Positions 8,285 through 16,537 of a DNA stretch of 64,000 nt are shown piece after piece. The notes under the pieces were generated by a model that ran no database searches, had not been told where the DNA came from, and was given only the letters and a program-made list of their open reading frames with translations. A program made the translations under genes and the position numbers. Position 1 is the stretch's first letter, and each line of letters begins with the position of its first letter. Source of the DNA: Ruegeria marina (GTDB taxonomy: Bacteria > Pseudomonadota > Alphaproteobacteria > Rhodobacterales > Rhodobacteraceae); NCBI RefSeq assembly GCF_900101475.1, contig NZ_FMZV01000016.1, positions 1 through 64,000 of the forward strand, given 5' to 3'.

Positions 8285-9205
8285 ATGCAACAGGCGCTGG
8301 CCTTCATCGCCCGGCATGGCAAGCTCGGCCTCATCGCGGGTCTGGTTGCCGGGCTTGCCCTGCCGGGGGTGGCGGCCGCTATGCGGCCGTGGATTCCGGA
8401 ACTGGTGGCCTTCCTGCTGTTCCTCACCGCCTTTCGCATCGGCCCGGTCGATGCGGCGGGCAAGCTCAACGATCTGACCCGCACCGCCCGCGCGGTGCTG
8501 GTCCTGCAACTGGCGCTGCCGCTGGGATTCCTGCTGCTGCTCAAGCTCTTCGGCCTGCCGATGACGCCGCTGGCACTGGCCGCCGCGCTGGTGCTGGCGG
8601 CCCCGTCGGTCACCGGCTCGGCGAATTTCACCATCCTGCTGGGTCATGACCCGGCCCCGGCGCTGCGGCTTCTGATCCTTGGCACCGCGCTGTTGCCGCT
8701 GACGTCGATCCCGGTGTTCTGGCTGCTGCCCGAGTTCGGCGACCTGGCCGCTGTTCTGGGCGCCGCGCTGCGGTTGCTGGGGGTGATAATGGCCGCTGCG
8801 GGCTTGGGTTTTGTCCTGCGTCACTGGGGCGCGCGTCATCTCTCGGATCTCAACCGCCGGGCTGTCGACGGGCTGACGGTCATTGCGCTCGCCGTGGTCG
8901 TCGTGGCGCTGATGTCGGCGATCCGGCCCGCGCTGGCCGAGCGTCCGGCCGAACTGGCCTTCTGGCTGGCCGCGGCCTTCGGGATCAATTTCGGCTCGCA
9001 GCTCCTGTGTTACACTGTGCTGCGCGCCACCGGACGGCCCGACCCGGTGCCGACCTCGATCGTGGCGGGCAACCGCAACTTCGCGCTGTTTCTCGTGGCC
9101 CTGCCACCCGAGGCGACCGACCCGCTCCTGATCTTCCTGGGATGCTACCAGTTTCCCATGTACCTGACCCCGACCCTGATGCGAAGGCGCTATGACCTGC
9201 TCTGA
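8285..9205 (+). CDS. BASS-like integral membrane transporter
   Basis: The 306-residue protein has about nine or ten membrane helices and resembles the bile acid:sodium symporter/arsenite permease fold. Support includes APSVTGSANFTILLG in the middle and a second-half helix with IVAGNRNFALFLVALP, matching the family's crossover GNRN-type motif. The start at 8285 has GGGGAACGGCAGG upstream. It sits between a full TRAP system and pxpB and overlaps pxpB by 14 bp, so it is co-expressed. It may move a related substrate or export a product. The family call is moderate; the substrate is unknown. Confidence 0.7.
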   Translation: MQQALAFIARHGKLGLIAGLVAGLALPGVAAAMRPWIPELVAFLLFLTAFRIGPVDAAGKLNDLTRTARAVLVLQLALPLGFLLLLKLFGLPMTPLALAAALVLAAPSVTGSANFTILLGHDPAPALRLLILGTALLPLTSIPVFWLLPEFGDLAAVLGAALRLLGVIMAAAGLGFVLRHWGARHLSDLNRRAVDGLTVIALAVVVVALMSAIRPALAERPAELAFWLAAAFGINFGSQLLCYTVLRATGRPDPVPTSIVAGNRNFALFLVALPPEATDPLLIFLGCYQFPMYLTPTLMRRRYDLL

Positions 9206-9941
9206 TCCCTTTCCCCTGATCCGCACCGTCGGCCTCGATGGCATGCTCGTCACTTTTGCCGACACCATGACCGAGCCGTCGAACCGCGCAGCGCTGGCCT
9301 TTCGCGGCGCGCTGCATGAGGCCGGGTGGGAGGGCGTGGTGGAAAGCTCGACTTCGCTTGCGTCGGCCTATCTGCGCTTCGATCCGCTGCGCCTGAGCCA
9401 TGCAGAGCTGCGGGAACGCCTTGCCGCCCTGCTGGCCGAGCGTGACTGGTATGCCGCGCCGCTGCCGTCGGGCCGCAGGTTGTGGCGGGTGCCCACGGTC
9501 TACGGCACCGATCTCGCCCCGCAACTCGAAGATGCCGCCGCCGCCGCCGGTCTGGACCCGGACGAGGCGGTGCGCCGCCTGAGCCAGTCCCGCGTGCGGG
9601 TGCTAACCATCGGCTTTGCGCCCGGCCAGCCCTATCTTGGCCCGCTTGCGCCCGAGTTCGACATACCCCGCCTGCAACAGCTGACCCCGATGGTGCCCGA
9701 GGGCGCGCTGGTCTGCGCCATTCGCCAGCTCATCGTCTTTGCCGGGCCCACGCCCACCGGCTGGCGCCATATCGGCCAGACCGCGTTCCGCTGCTTCCGT
9801 CCGGGGATGGAGCCGACATTCGCGCTCAATCCCGGCGACGAGATGATATTCGAACCCATCGAACGCGCCGAGCTGGACCATATCCGCGCCCATGACGAGG
9901 ACGGCACCGGCGGCGCCACGGTCGAGGAGATCGCGGCATGA
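9192..9941 (+). CDS. pxpB: 5-oxoprolinase subunit B (KipI-like)
   Basis: The 249-residue protein matches the KipI/PxpB family in length and in the conserved loop IGFAPGQPYLG (around residues 138-148), the family's GFxPGFxYLG signature. Position supports this: it overlaps pxpC by 4 bp (ATGA) and pxpA follows. PxpA, PxpB and PxpC together form the ATP-dependent prokaryotic 5-oxoprolinase converting 5-oxo-L-proline to glutamate. The homologue KipI in Bacillus also inhibits a sporulation kinase, which is not expected here. Confidence 0.92.
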   Translation: MTCSDPFPLIRTVGLDGMLVTFADTMTEPSNRAALAFRGALHEAGWEGVVESSTSLASAYLRFDPLRLSHAELRERLAALLAERDWYAAPLPSGRRLWRVPTVYGTDLAPQLEDAAAAAGLDPDEAVRRLSQSRVRVLTIGFAPGQPYLGPLAPEFDIPRLQQLTPMVPEGALVCAIRQLIVFAGPTPTGWRHIGQTAFRCFRPGMEPTFALNPGDEMIFEPIERAELDHIRAHDEDGTGGATVEEIAA

Positions 9942-10936
9942 GCCTGATCGTCCGCCGCATCGGCCCGGCCTGCACGATCCAGGACCAGGGGCGCGAAGGG
10001 TACCTGGACCAGGGCCTGTCCCGCTCGGGCGCGGCCGACCTGCGCGCGCTCTACGAAGGGGCCGCGCTGCTCCGCCAGACACCCGACCTCGCCGCGTTGG
10101 AAATGGCCGGCATGGGCGGTGAGTTCGAGGCCACCGCCCCCCTGCGCATCGCGCTGACCGGCGCGCCGATGCAGGCCAGCATCGATGGCAGCCCGGTCGC
10201 CTGGAACGCCTCGCACGCGCTGGCCAAGGGGCAGCGGCTGAGCATCGGCGCGGTGCTGCGCGGCGGCTATGGCTACCTCCACCTGGGCGGCGGTATCGCG
10301 ACCGAGCCCTTCCTCGGCTCGCGCTCGACCCATCTGGCGGCCCGCGTCGGCCGCGCTGTGGCGGTGGGCGATGCGCTGGAGGCCGGCCCGGACAAGGGCG
10401 AGGCGGGCATGAAGATCGCCGCTGACGACCGGTTCGGCGGCGGCACCTTGCGGGTGGTAGCCAGTTTCCAGACTGCGCTTTTCGATGCTGAAACCCTGGC
10501 CCGGTTCGAGGCGACCGGGTTCCGCCGTGGCCCGCGCGCCAATCGGATGGGCATGCAGCTCGACAGCGACGGGCCGGGCTTTGCCGCCAAGGGTCAGCTC
10601 AACATCCTGTCCGAGGTGATCTCTCCCGGCGACATCCAGATGACCGGCACCGGCAACCCGTTCATCCTGCTGCCCGAATGCCAGACCACCGGCGGCTATC
10701 CCCGCATCGCGACCGTGCTGCCCTGCGACTTGCCGCGCGCGGCGCAGACACCGCCGGGCGGTGCGGTGCGCTTTCATTTCGTGCCGCTCGACGAGGCGGT
10801 CGCCCTGCACGCCGCCTGGCTCAAGGATCTCGGCCGGTTGCCCACCCGCGTCGAGCCGCTGGTGCGGGACCCGGATGACATTCCAGACCTTCTGTCCTAC
10901 CAACTGATCGGCGGCGTCGTGTCCGCCAACGACTGA
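9938..10936 (+). CDS. pxpC: 5-oxoprolinase subunit C (KipA-like, biotin-dependent carboxylase family)
   Basis: The 332-residue protein opens with the KipA signature QDQGREGY followed by GLSRSGAAD (residues ~14-35). It also has the conserved GGYGYLHLGGGI and the late block QMTGTGNPFILLPECQTTGG. It is the partner of PxpB in the 5-oxoprolinase complex. Start and stop overlap or nearly touch the neighbours (4 bp with pxpB, 10-bp gap to pxpA), so the three genes are translationally linked. Confidence 0.93.
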   Translation: MSLIVRRIGPACTIQDQGREGYLDQGLSRSGAADLRALYEGAALLRQTPDLAALEMAGMGGEFEATAPLRIALTGAPMQASIDGSPVAWNASHALAKGQRLSIGAVLRGGYGYLHLGGGIATEPFLGSRSTHLAARVGRAVAVGDALEAGPDKGEAGMKIAADDRFGGGTLRVVASFQTALFDAETLARFEATGFRRGPRANRMGMQLDSDGPGFAAKGQLNILSEVISPGDIQMTGTGNPFILLPECQTTGGYPRIATVLPCDLPRAAQTPPGGAVRFHFVPLDEAVALHAAWLKDLGRLPTRVEPLVRDPDDIPDLLSYQLIGGVVSAND

Positions 10937-10946
10937 GGAGCATACC

Positions 10947-11708
10947 ATGACCCGAGTGGACCTGAACGCCGACATGGGCGAAAGCTTTGGCCCCTGGAAA
11001 ATGGGTGATGACGACAGTCTGCTGAAGATCATCACCTCGGCCAATATCGCCTGTGGCTTTCACGCCGGCGACCCGGATGTGATGGCGAAAACCATGGCGC
11101 TTGCGGCGGAAAACGGGGTGGGCATCGGTGCGCATCCCGGGTTTCCCGACCTGCAAGGTTTCGGTCGGCGCAACATGAAGGTGCCGCATGCCTCTCTGCG
11201 CAACATGGTGCGCTACCAACTGGGCGCGGCGCTGGGCATGGCCCGCGCGGTGGGGGCCGAAGTTCGGCATCTGAAATTGCACGGGGCGCTTGCCAACATG
11301 TGCTCGGTCGATCAGGACATGGCGCGCGCCTGTTACCAGGGCGCGCTGGACGTGGACCCGGACATCATCATCATGGTGCTGGCGGTCACCAAACAGGAAC
11401 AAGCTGCGCGCGAACTGGGCTGCAAATGGGTCGGCGAGATCTTTGCCGACCGCGCCTATAACGACGATGGAACGCTGGTCGACCGGTCACTGCCCGGCGC
11501 GGTGATCCATGATCCAGAGGTGGCCGGGCCGCGCATTCTCGAGATGGTAAGCGCCGGCGCCATCATCACCGAAAGCGGCAGGCACCTGGAAACCTCGATC
11601 GACACGATCTGCCTGCACGGCGACGGGCCGACCGCCGTCCAGATCGCCCGCTCTGTCCGCAGCTGTCTCGAAGAGGGCGGGGTCGAGGTAAAGGTTTTCG
11701 AAAGATAA
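10947..11708 (+). CDS. pxpA: 5-oxoprolinase subunit A (LamB/YcsF family)
   Basis: This 253-residue protein begins with the LamB/YcsF signature DLNADMGESFGPW and continues with the family blocks SANIACGFHAGDP, GIGAHPGFPDLQGFGRR and LKLHGALANM. The start has TGAGGAGC upstream. It completes the PxpABC set that hydrolyses 5-oxoproline to glutamate, the likely last step of the catabolic locus beginning at 2300. It is the final gene of the run; a hairpin lies 48 bp downstream. Confidence 0.95.
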   Translation: MTRVDLNADMGESFGPWKMGDDDSLLKIITSANIACGFHAGDPDVMAKTMALAAENGVGIGAHPGFPDLQGFGRRNMKVPHASLRNMVRYQLGAALGMARAVGAEVRHLKLHGALANMCSVDQDMARACYQGALDVDPDIIIMVLAVTKQEQAARELGCKWVGEIFADRAYNDDGTLVDRSLPGAVIHDPEVAGPRILEMVSAGAIITESGRHLETSIDTICLHGDGPTAVQIARSVRSCLEEGGVEVKVFER

Positions 11709-11755
11709 GGAATTTCGGGAAATACCGAAAAAGCCCGAGTTCCACCAAATGAAAA

Positions 11756-11778
11756 GGCCGTGGCTTGGGTCCACGGCC
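11756..11778 (-). terminator. Intrinsic terminator for the D,D-carboxypeptidase gene
   Basis: GGCCGTGG and CCACGGCC form a perfect 8-bp stem around a 7-nt loop. On the minus strand it is followed by TTTTC, so it terminates the leftward gene ending at 11805. It lies between two convergent genes and may also slow rightward pxpA transcripts, although that side has no T-run. Confidence 0.65.
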
Positions 11779-11804
11779 AATTCACGAGGTAATCGGTCTT
11801 TGGT

Positions 11805-13286
11805 CTACGAAGGTCCGATCATGAAACAGGGTACATTCCTTGCGGTGAGGCGGCGGCAGGCCAGATCGGCCTGATCCCGGGTCATGCCCTGAAAGGTGGC
11901 CTCGAACCCCTTGGAGGATTGGTTGACCTTGCGCAGGGTTCCGTCGAGCGTGTTGATCTCGGCCAGAGCGGTACGCAACAGCACCTTTTCCGCATCATAA
12001 CGGCTGGAATAACGTCCAATGTTGATGCCCCAAAGGTGGCCGCCGGAGGTGGACAGGCGGGTGACGACCTCGCGTTCGGCCTCGGCGGTTTCGATCTCGG
12101 CCAAGTCCGTTGTGGCAGATGCCATGACCAGGTTCTCGGGTCGCATTGTCGGGCGGACATCGGGCGCGGCTGCGGAACGCCGTTCGATTTCTGCTGCGGT
12201 TGTCTCGGCGGTGACACCCTTTGCCTCGGCCATCGCTGCGCTGATCCCGGCCTGGATGCGGTTTTCGTCCTGGCGCGCGGTTTCCGCGACGGCCTGGGCG
12301 ACCACGGTCGCGATCTGGCCGCCGGGGCGGGCCATCGGCCGCAGGCTGCTGCCGGGCGCGCCGGCGACACGCACGGTTTTCGAACCGGTCTCGGCGGCTG
12401 GAAGGTTGTCGTTCCCGGCATAGAGCGGAATGCCGGGTGCACGGATCGGGGCGCGTGCGGGGGCCTTGCGGAACCCGAGATCGAGCAATTCGGCCACCTT
12501 GGCGTTGCGCGCCGTGCTTGACTTGCCGCCGAACACGGTGGCGATCACCCGCTTGTCGCCACGCTTGGCCGAGGCCACGAGGTTGAAACCCGCCGCCTGG
12601 GTATAGCCGGTCTTGATCCCGTCCGCGCCTTCGTAGGCGTCCAGCAGGCGGCGGTTGGTATTGGCTACCGTCTTGATGCCGGCGCTGGTCTCGCGCCGCG
12701 AGAACAGGTTGTAATATTGCGGATAGTCGTACAGCAGATGCCGCCCGAGAATGGTCATGTCCTGGGCGGTGCTGAGGTGGCCTGCCTCGGTCAGGCCGTG
12801 GGCGTTCTTGAACGTGGTGCGTGTCATGCCCATCGCCGCTGCGGTCCGGGTCATGCGGCGGGCAAAGGCGGCCTCAGACCCCGATATCGCGATGCCGATG
12901 GCGGTGGCGGCGTCATTGGCGGACTTGATCGCCGCCGCCCGCACCAGGTAGCGGAAGGCGATCTTCTGCCCAGCCCGGAGTCCCAGCTTCGACGGCGGCT
13001 CGTTGGCGGCCTGCTGGGGGATCCGGATCTCGGTGTCCATGGTCAGTTCGCCGTTCCGCACCGCCTCGAACGCGATGTAGAGCGTCATCATCTTCGTCAG
13101 CGACGCCGGGTGCAGCTGGGTGTTTGCGTTCTGGGAGTGCAGCACCTCTCCCGTTCGGGCGTCCATCACCATGGCCGCATAGGGCGCGGCGCGTGCAAAC
13201 GAAGCCAGCGACAGCATCACGACTACCGCAAGGAAAAGGAGTAAGCCCATAAGGGCCGGCATTTTTTGCCGAACCTGCACGATCAT
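11805..13286 (-). CDS. D-alanyl-D-alanine carboxypeptidase (PBP5/6 type) with C-terminal SPOR domain
   Basis: From the ATG at 13286 the protein has 493 residues. A signal/anchor segment (about 10-32) precedes the transpeptidase-like domain with S62-L-T-K65 (SxxK), SANDAA (SxN) and GIKTGY (KTG), all active-site motifs of serine D,D-peptidases. It trims the terminal D-Ala of peptidoglycan stem peptides in the periplasm. The last ~75 residues look like a SPOR domain, which binds denuded glycan at the septum. A long Ala/Arg/Pro-rich linker joins the two. An upstream in-frame ATG at 13328 would add 14 polar residues before the signal and is less likely. Confidence 0.9.
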   Translation of the reverse strand: MIVQVRQKMPALMGLLLFLAVVVMLSLASFARAAPYAAMVMDARTGEVLHSQNANTQLHPASLTKMMTLYIAFEAVRNGELTMDTEIRIPQQAANEPPSKLGLRAGQKIAFRYLVRAAAIKSANDAATAIGIAISGSEAAFARRMTRTAAAMGMTRTTFKNAHGLTEAGHLSTAQDMTILGRHLLYDYPQYYNLFSRRETSAGIKTVANTNRRLLDAYEGADGIKTGYTQAAGFNLVASAKRGDKRVIATVFGGKSSTARNAKVAELLDLGFRKAPARAPIRAPGIPLYAGNDNLPAAETGSKTVRVAGAPGSSLRPMARPGGQIATVVAQAVAETARQDENRIQAGISAAMAEAKGVTAETTAAEIERRSAAAPDVRPTMRPENLVMASATTDLAEIETAEAEREVVTRLSTSGGHLWGINIGRYSSRYDAEKVLLRTALAEINTLDGTLRKVNQSSKGFEATFQGMTRDQADLACRRLTARNVPCFMIGPS

Positions 13287-13550
13287 TGCCTCTGTCTGCC
13301 TCGGGCCGCCGGTTTCCGGCTGGCGCATTTTTCTCTTTGGAACAGGCTAACACAGCATATTCGCAAAATAAACCCGCCAGCTTTGCCCTTTGGCAGATTT
13401 TCCTGAAGGGGTATGACCCAGATCTAGCGGTCGGTTCGACGGTAGCCGCGATACAGGCGATTTTCCCAAGAATGTAGCCCGGCCGACAGGAGTCTAACGG
13501 TCCTGTCTCGTGACTCGGTTCATGCGCGGTGCAGTTTCGCGACCAGGCGG

Positions 13551-14252
13551 TCAGCCAATGGCCGTGACCAGTTCAGCCAGGGCGCCAAGATCGGGCAGGC
13601 TGTGAAAGCGGCGTTTGTCTCCGGGTGGATCAGCCTTTTCGATCTCCCATTCCAGCCCGTGCGGCACATGCACGCCCCAACTGCCGGCCTCGATCGGCGC
13701 CAGCACGTCCGAGCGCATGGAATTGCCCACCATCATCGCGCGTTCCGCCCCCTCGCCATGGCGGTCAAAGACGGTGCGATAGGTGCGGGCGGTCTTTTCC
13801 GAGACGATCTCGACCCCGTGGAACAGGTCACCCAGGCCCGATTGCGCCAGCTTGCGTTCCTGGTCGATCAGGTCGCCCTTGGTGATCAGCAGCACGCGGT
13901 GGGTTTCGGCCACCGCCTCGACCGCGGCGCGTGCGTGCGGCAACAACTCGATCGGATGCGCCAGCATCTCTTGCCCGGCGGCGATCAGTTGCCGGATCAC
14001 GGCGGCGGGCACCCGGTCCTCGGTCACCTCGATGGCGGTTTCGATCATCGACAGGGTAAAGCCCTTTACCCCATAGCCATAGTGGCGGATGTTGCGACGC
14101 TCGGCGGCAAGAAGCCGATCCATCAGATGGTCGGACTCGGCGAAATCGGCCAGCAGACCGGCGAAATGCGCCTGGGTCATCTGGAAGAACCGTTCGTTGT
14201 GCCAGAGCGTGTCGTCGGCGTCGAAACCGACCGTCGTCAGATTTCGGTTCAT
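13551..14252 (-). CDS. HAD-superfamily hydrolase
   Basis: The chosen start gives 233 residues beginning just before the first HAD motif, D11-A-D13-D-T15 (VGFDADDTLW). Motif II is the LLITKG block near the middle. Motif III/IV is MVGNSMRSDVLAPIEAG, with the acidic pair that binds Mg2+. A cap of about 90 residues lies between motifs I and II. The likely activity is phosphatase on a small phosphorylated metabolite; the substrate cannot be read. A start 27 bp upstream (14279) would add a Lys/Arg-rich tail. It diverges from clpS. Confidence 0.88.
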   Translation of the reverse strand: MNRNLTTVGFDADDTLWHNERFFQMTQAHFAGLLADFAESDHLMDRLLAAERRNIRHYGYGVKGFTLSMIETAIEVTEDRVPAAVIRQLIAAGQEMLAHPIELLPHARAAVEAVAETHRVLLITKGDLIDQERKLAQSGLGDLFHGVEIVSEKTARTYRTVFDRHGEGAERAMMVGNSMRSDVLAPIEAGSWGVHVPHGLEWEIEKADPPGDKRRFHSLPDLGALAELVTAIG

Positions 14253-14342
14253 CTGTCGCGTTTTCTTTCTCTTTTCCATTTCTGCGCTAAGATTATATAA
14301 GCTTGCGACCCAACCGAAGCCGGAATCGGATATGCGACCCCT

Positions 14343-14684
14343 ATGACCGCACTACCGCACATGATGTCGGACAAGCACGATCAGGACAACGATGCCTCGG
14401 TCCTGCTGGAAACGCGCCCTAAGACCAAGCGCCCGCCGCTCTACAAGGTGCTGCTGCTGAACGACGATTACACGCCGATGGAATTCGTCGTGCATGTGCT
14501 GGAGCGGTTCTTTGGCATGAACCACGCACAGGCGTTCGAGATCATGCTGACCGTGCACAAGAAAGGCGTTGCGGTGGTCGGCGTGTTCAGTCACGAGATT
14601 GCCGAGACCAAGGTGGGGCAGGTGATGGATTTCGCCCGCCGCCACCAGCACCCGTTGCAATGCACCATGGAGAAAGAGGACTGA
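14343..14684 (+). CDS. clpS: ATP-dependent Clp protease adaptor ClpS
   Basis: This 113-residue protein contains the complete ClpS fold: [19 protein letters not shown] with the N-degron-binding Asn/Asp pair, then [20 protein letters not shown] and [11 protein letters not shown]. ClpS delivers N-end-rule substrates to ClpAP. The ~35-residue flexible N-terminal extension is the usual tail that engages ClpA. The length is family-typical. Confidence 0.96.
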   Translation: MTALPHMMSDKHDQDNDASVLLETRPKTKRPPLYKVLLLNDDYTPMEFVVHVLERFFGMNHAQAFEIMLTVHKKGVAVVGVFSHEIAETKVGQVMDFARRHQHPLQCTMEKED

Positions 14685-14723
14685 CGGCCAAGGCCGCCTG
14701 CCCCTCGGGAACGGAAATCAACC

Positions 14724-15689
14724 ATGTCCTCTCGTCTCGAGTTGGCCCTTGCCTCGGGTCTTGTCCTGAGCCCGCCCCTGTCGGTTCTGGGGCCGACCCC
14801 TGCGCAAGACCTGTCGGCCCTGCCCGATGGCACGCAGGTGGTGCAGCCGTTCCGACCCCATCACGACCATTTCGCGGGCCAGGGCTTTGACACGGTGGCG
14901 CGGTCGGACGCGCCCTGTGCGGACGCTATCGTGTTCCTTCCGCGTGCCAAGGCGCAGGCGCGCGCGATGGTGGCCGACGCCTGCCGCCGGGCCTCGGGTC
15001 TGGTGGTGGTGGACGGGGCCAAGACCGATGGCATCGACAGCCTGCTCAAGGACATCCGCAAGCGGGTGACGGTCGAGGGGCCGCTGTCCAAGGCGCATGG
15101 CAAGATCTTCTGGTTCCGGGCCGACGAGGCCGATTTTTCCGACTGGGCCGCGCCCGAGGCGCAGGACGTGGGCGGGTTCCGCACCGCGCCCGGCGTGTTT
15201 TCCGCCGACGGGATCGACCCGGCCTCGGCCCTGCTGCTGGCCGCGCTGCCGAAGAAGCCCGGCAAGGTGATTGCCGATCTGGGGGCCGGATGGGGGTATC
15301 TCTCGGCCGGGCTGCTGGCGCGCGAGGGGGTCAGGACCGTGCATCTGGTCGAGGCCGATCATGCGGCGCTGGACTGCGCCCGGGCGAATGTGGACGACTC
15401 GCGCGCGCAGTTTCACTGGGCCGACGCGCTGACGTGGAAAGCGCCCGAGAATATCGACACGGTGGTGATGAACCCGCCGTTTCACACCGGCCGCGCCGCC
15501 GAGCCGGAACTGGGCCAAGGATTTATCGCGGCCGCGGCGCGGGTGCTGGTCGCCTCGGGTCAGTTGTGGATGGTGGCCAACCGGCACCTGCCTTACGAGG
15601 CGGCGCTGTCACGGTATTTCACGCAGGTGGCGGAGGTGGCCGGCGACAACCGGTTCAAGGTGCTCCATGCCTCTCGCCCCCGCCGGTGA
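14724..15689 (+). CDS. rsmC: Class I SAM-dependent methyltransferase, RsmC-like
   Basis: The 321-residue protein has two tandem modules, as in RsmC: an N-terminal domain without motifs and a C-terminal methyltransferase with the SAM-binding loop IADLGAGWGYLSAGLL and the catalytic motif VVMNPPFHTGR (NPPF for guanine/adenine N-methylation). RsmC methylates G1207 of 16S rRNA at N2; other members are general small-domain methyltransferases, so the exact rRNA site is inferred. It lies 39 bp after clpS and before an SDR gene in the same direction. Confidence 0.82.
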   Translation: MSSRLELALASGLVLSPPLSVLGPTPAQDLSALPDGTQVVQPFRPHHDHFAGQGFDTVARSDAPCADAIVFLPRAKAQARAMVADACRRASGLVVVDGAKTDGIDSLLKDIRKRVTVEGPLSKAHGKIFWFRADEADFSDWAAPEAQDVGGFRTAPGVFSADGIDPASALLLAALPKKPGKVIADLGAGWGYLSAGLLAREGVRTVHLVEADHAALDCARANVDDSRAQFHWADALTWKAPENIDTVVMNPPFHTGRAAEPELGQGFIAAAARVLVASGQLWMVANRHLPYEAALSRYFTQVAEVAGDNRFKVLHASRPRR

Positions 15690-15726
15690 TCCCGGTTAAG
15701 TTGCGCCCCGAGTCAGGAGGAAGTGC

Positions 15727-16527
15727 ATGTCCTTTTCCATAGCCGGCAAGACCGCCATCGTGACCGGGGCCGCCAACGGTATCGGCCTCGCCATCGCCCG
15801 CCAGTTTGCCTCGGCCGGGGCGAATGTCATGTTCGCCGATATTGATGAAAAAGGGCTGGTTGAGGAACTGGGTGACCTGGGCGAAGAGGGCAAGATCCGG
15901 TATTTCGCCGGCGATCTGCGCGAGCGCCTGACCATCGCCAACCTTTTGTCAGCGACGATCGACGCCTTCGAGCAGATCGACATCCTGGTCAATGGTGCAC
16001 GGCAGGTTGTCACCACCGATCCGCTCGACCCTGACGATGACACCATCCGCACCCTGCTGAACCAGAACCTGTTCCCGGCCTACCGCCTGAGCCAGGCGGT
16101 GGCAAAGCGGATGATCAGGCGGGCCGGCGAGAATGGCGAAGGCCCTGCGGGCGCTATCATCAACATTTCCTCAGTGGCGGCCCGGCGCACCCATCCCGAC
16201 CTGATGGCCTATTCGGTATCGACCGCGGCGCTCGACCAGATGACCCGCTCGCTGGCGGTGGCGCTGGCGCCGCACCGGATCCGGGTGAACGCCATCGCCA
16301 TTGGTTCGGTGCTGAGTGCTTCCTTGCAGGCGACACTGAAGGACAACCGCGAGTTCCGCCAGGATATCGAGCGGCATACGCCGCTGGGCCGGGTCGCTGC
16401 CGCCAACGAGCTGGTTGAAACCGCGCAATACCTGGCCTCGGATGCGTCGGGCTTCATGACCGGGCAGATCCTGACCGTGGATGGCGGCCGCACCCTGCTG
16501 GACCCCGTGGCCGCCCCCGCCCATTGA
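15727..16527 (+). CDS. SDR-family protein with altered catalytic motif
   Basis: The 266-residue protein has the classical SDR layout: cofactor loop TGAANGIGLA (14-23), acidic residue ADID for NAD(H) preference, NISSV with the active serine, and GQILTVDGGRTLL near the C-terminus. The YxxxK motif is changed: Y162-S-V-S-T166 has Thr in place of Lys, and the NNAG motif reads VNGAR. The protein may have weak or no oxidoreductase activity, or use another general acid. It starts after AGTCAGGAGGAAGTGC, an excellent ribosome-binding site, and ends 10 bp before hemF. Confidence 0.85.
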   Translation: MSFSIAGKTAIVTGAANGIGLAIARQFASAGANVMFADIDEKGLVEELGDLGEEGKIRYFAGDLRERLTIANLLSATIDAFEQIDILVNGARQVVTTDPLDPDDDTIRTLLNQNLFPAYRLSQAVAKRMIRRAGENGEGPAGAIINISSVAARRTHPDLMAYSVSTAALDQMTRSLAVALAPHRIRVNAIAIGSVLSASLQATLKDNREFRQDIERHTPLGRVAAANELVETAQYLASDASGFMTGQILTVDGGRTLLDPVAAPAH

Positions 16528-16537
16528 GAAAGATCAG

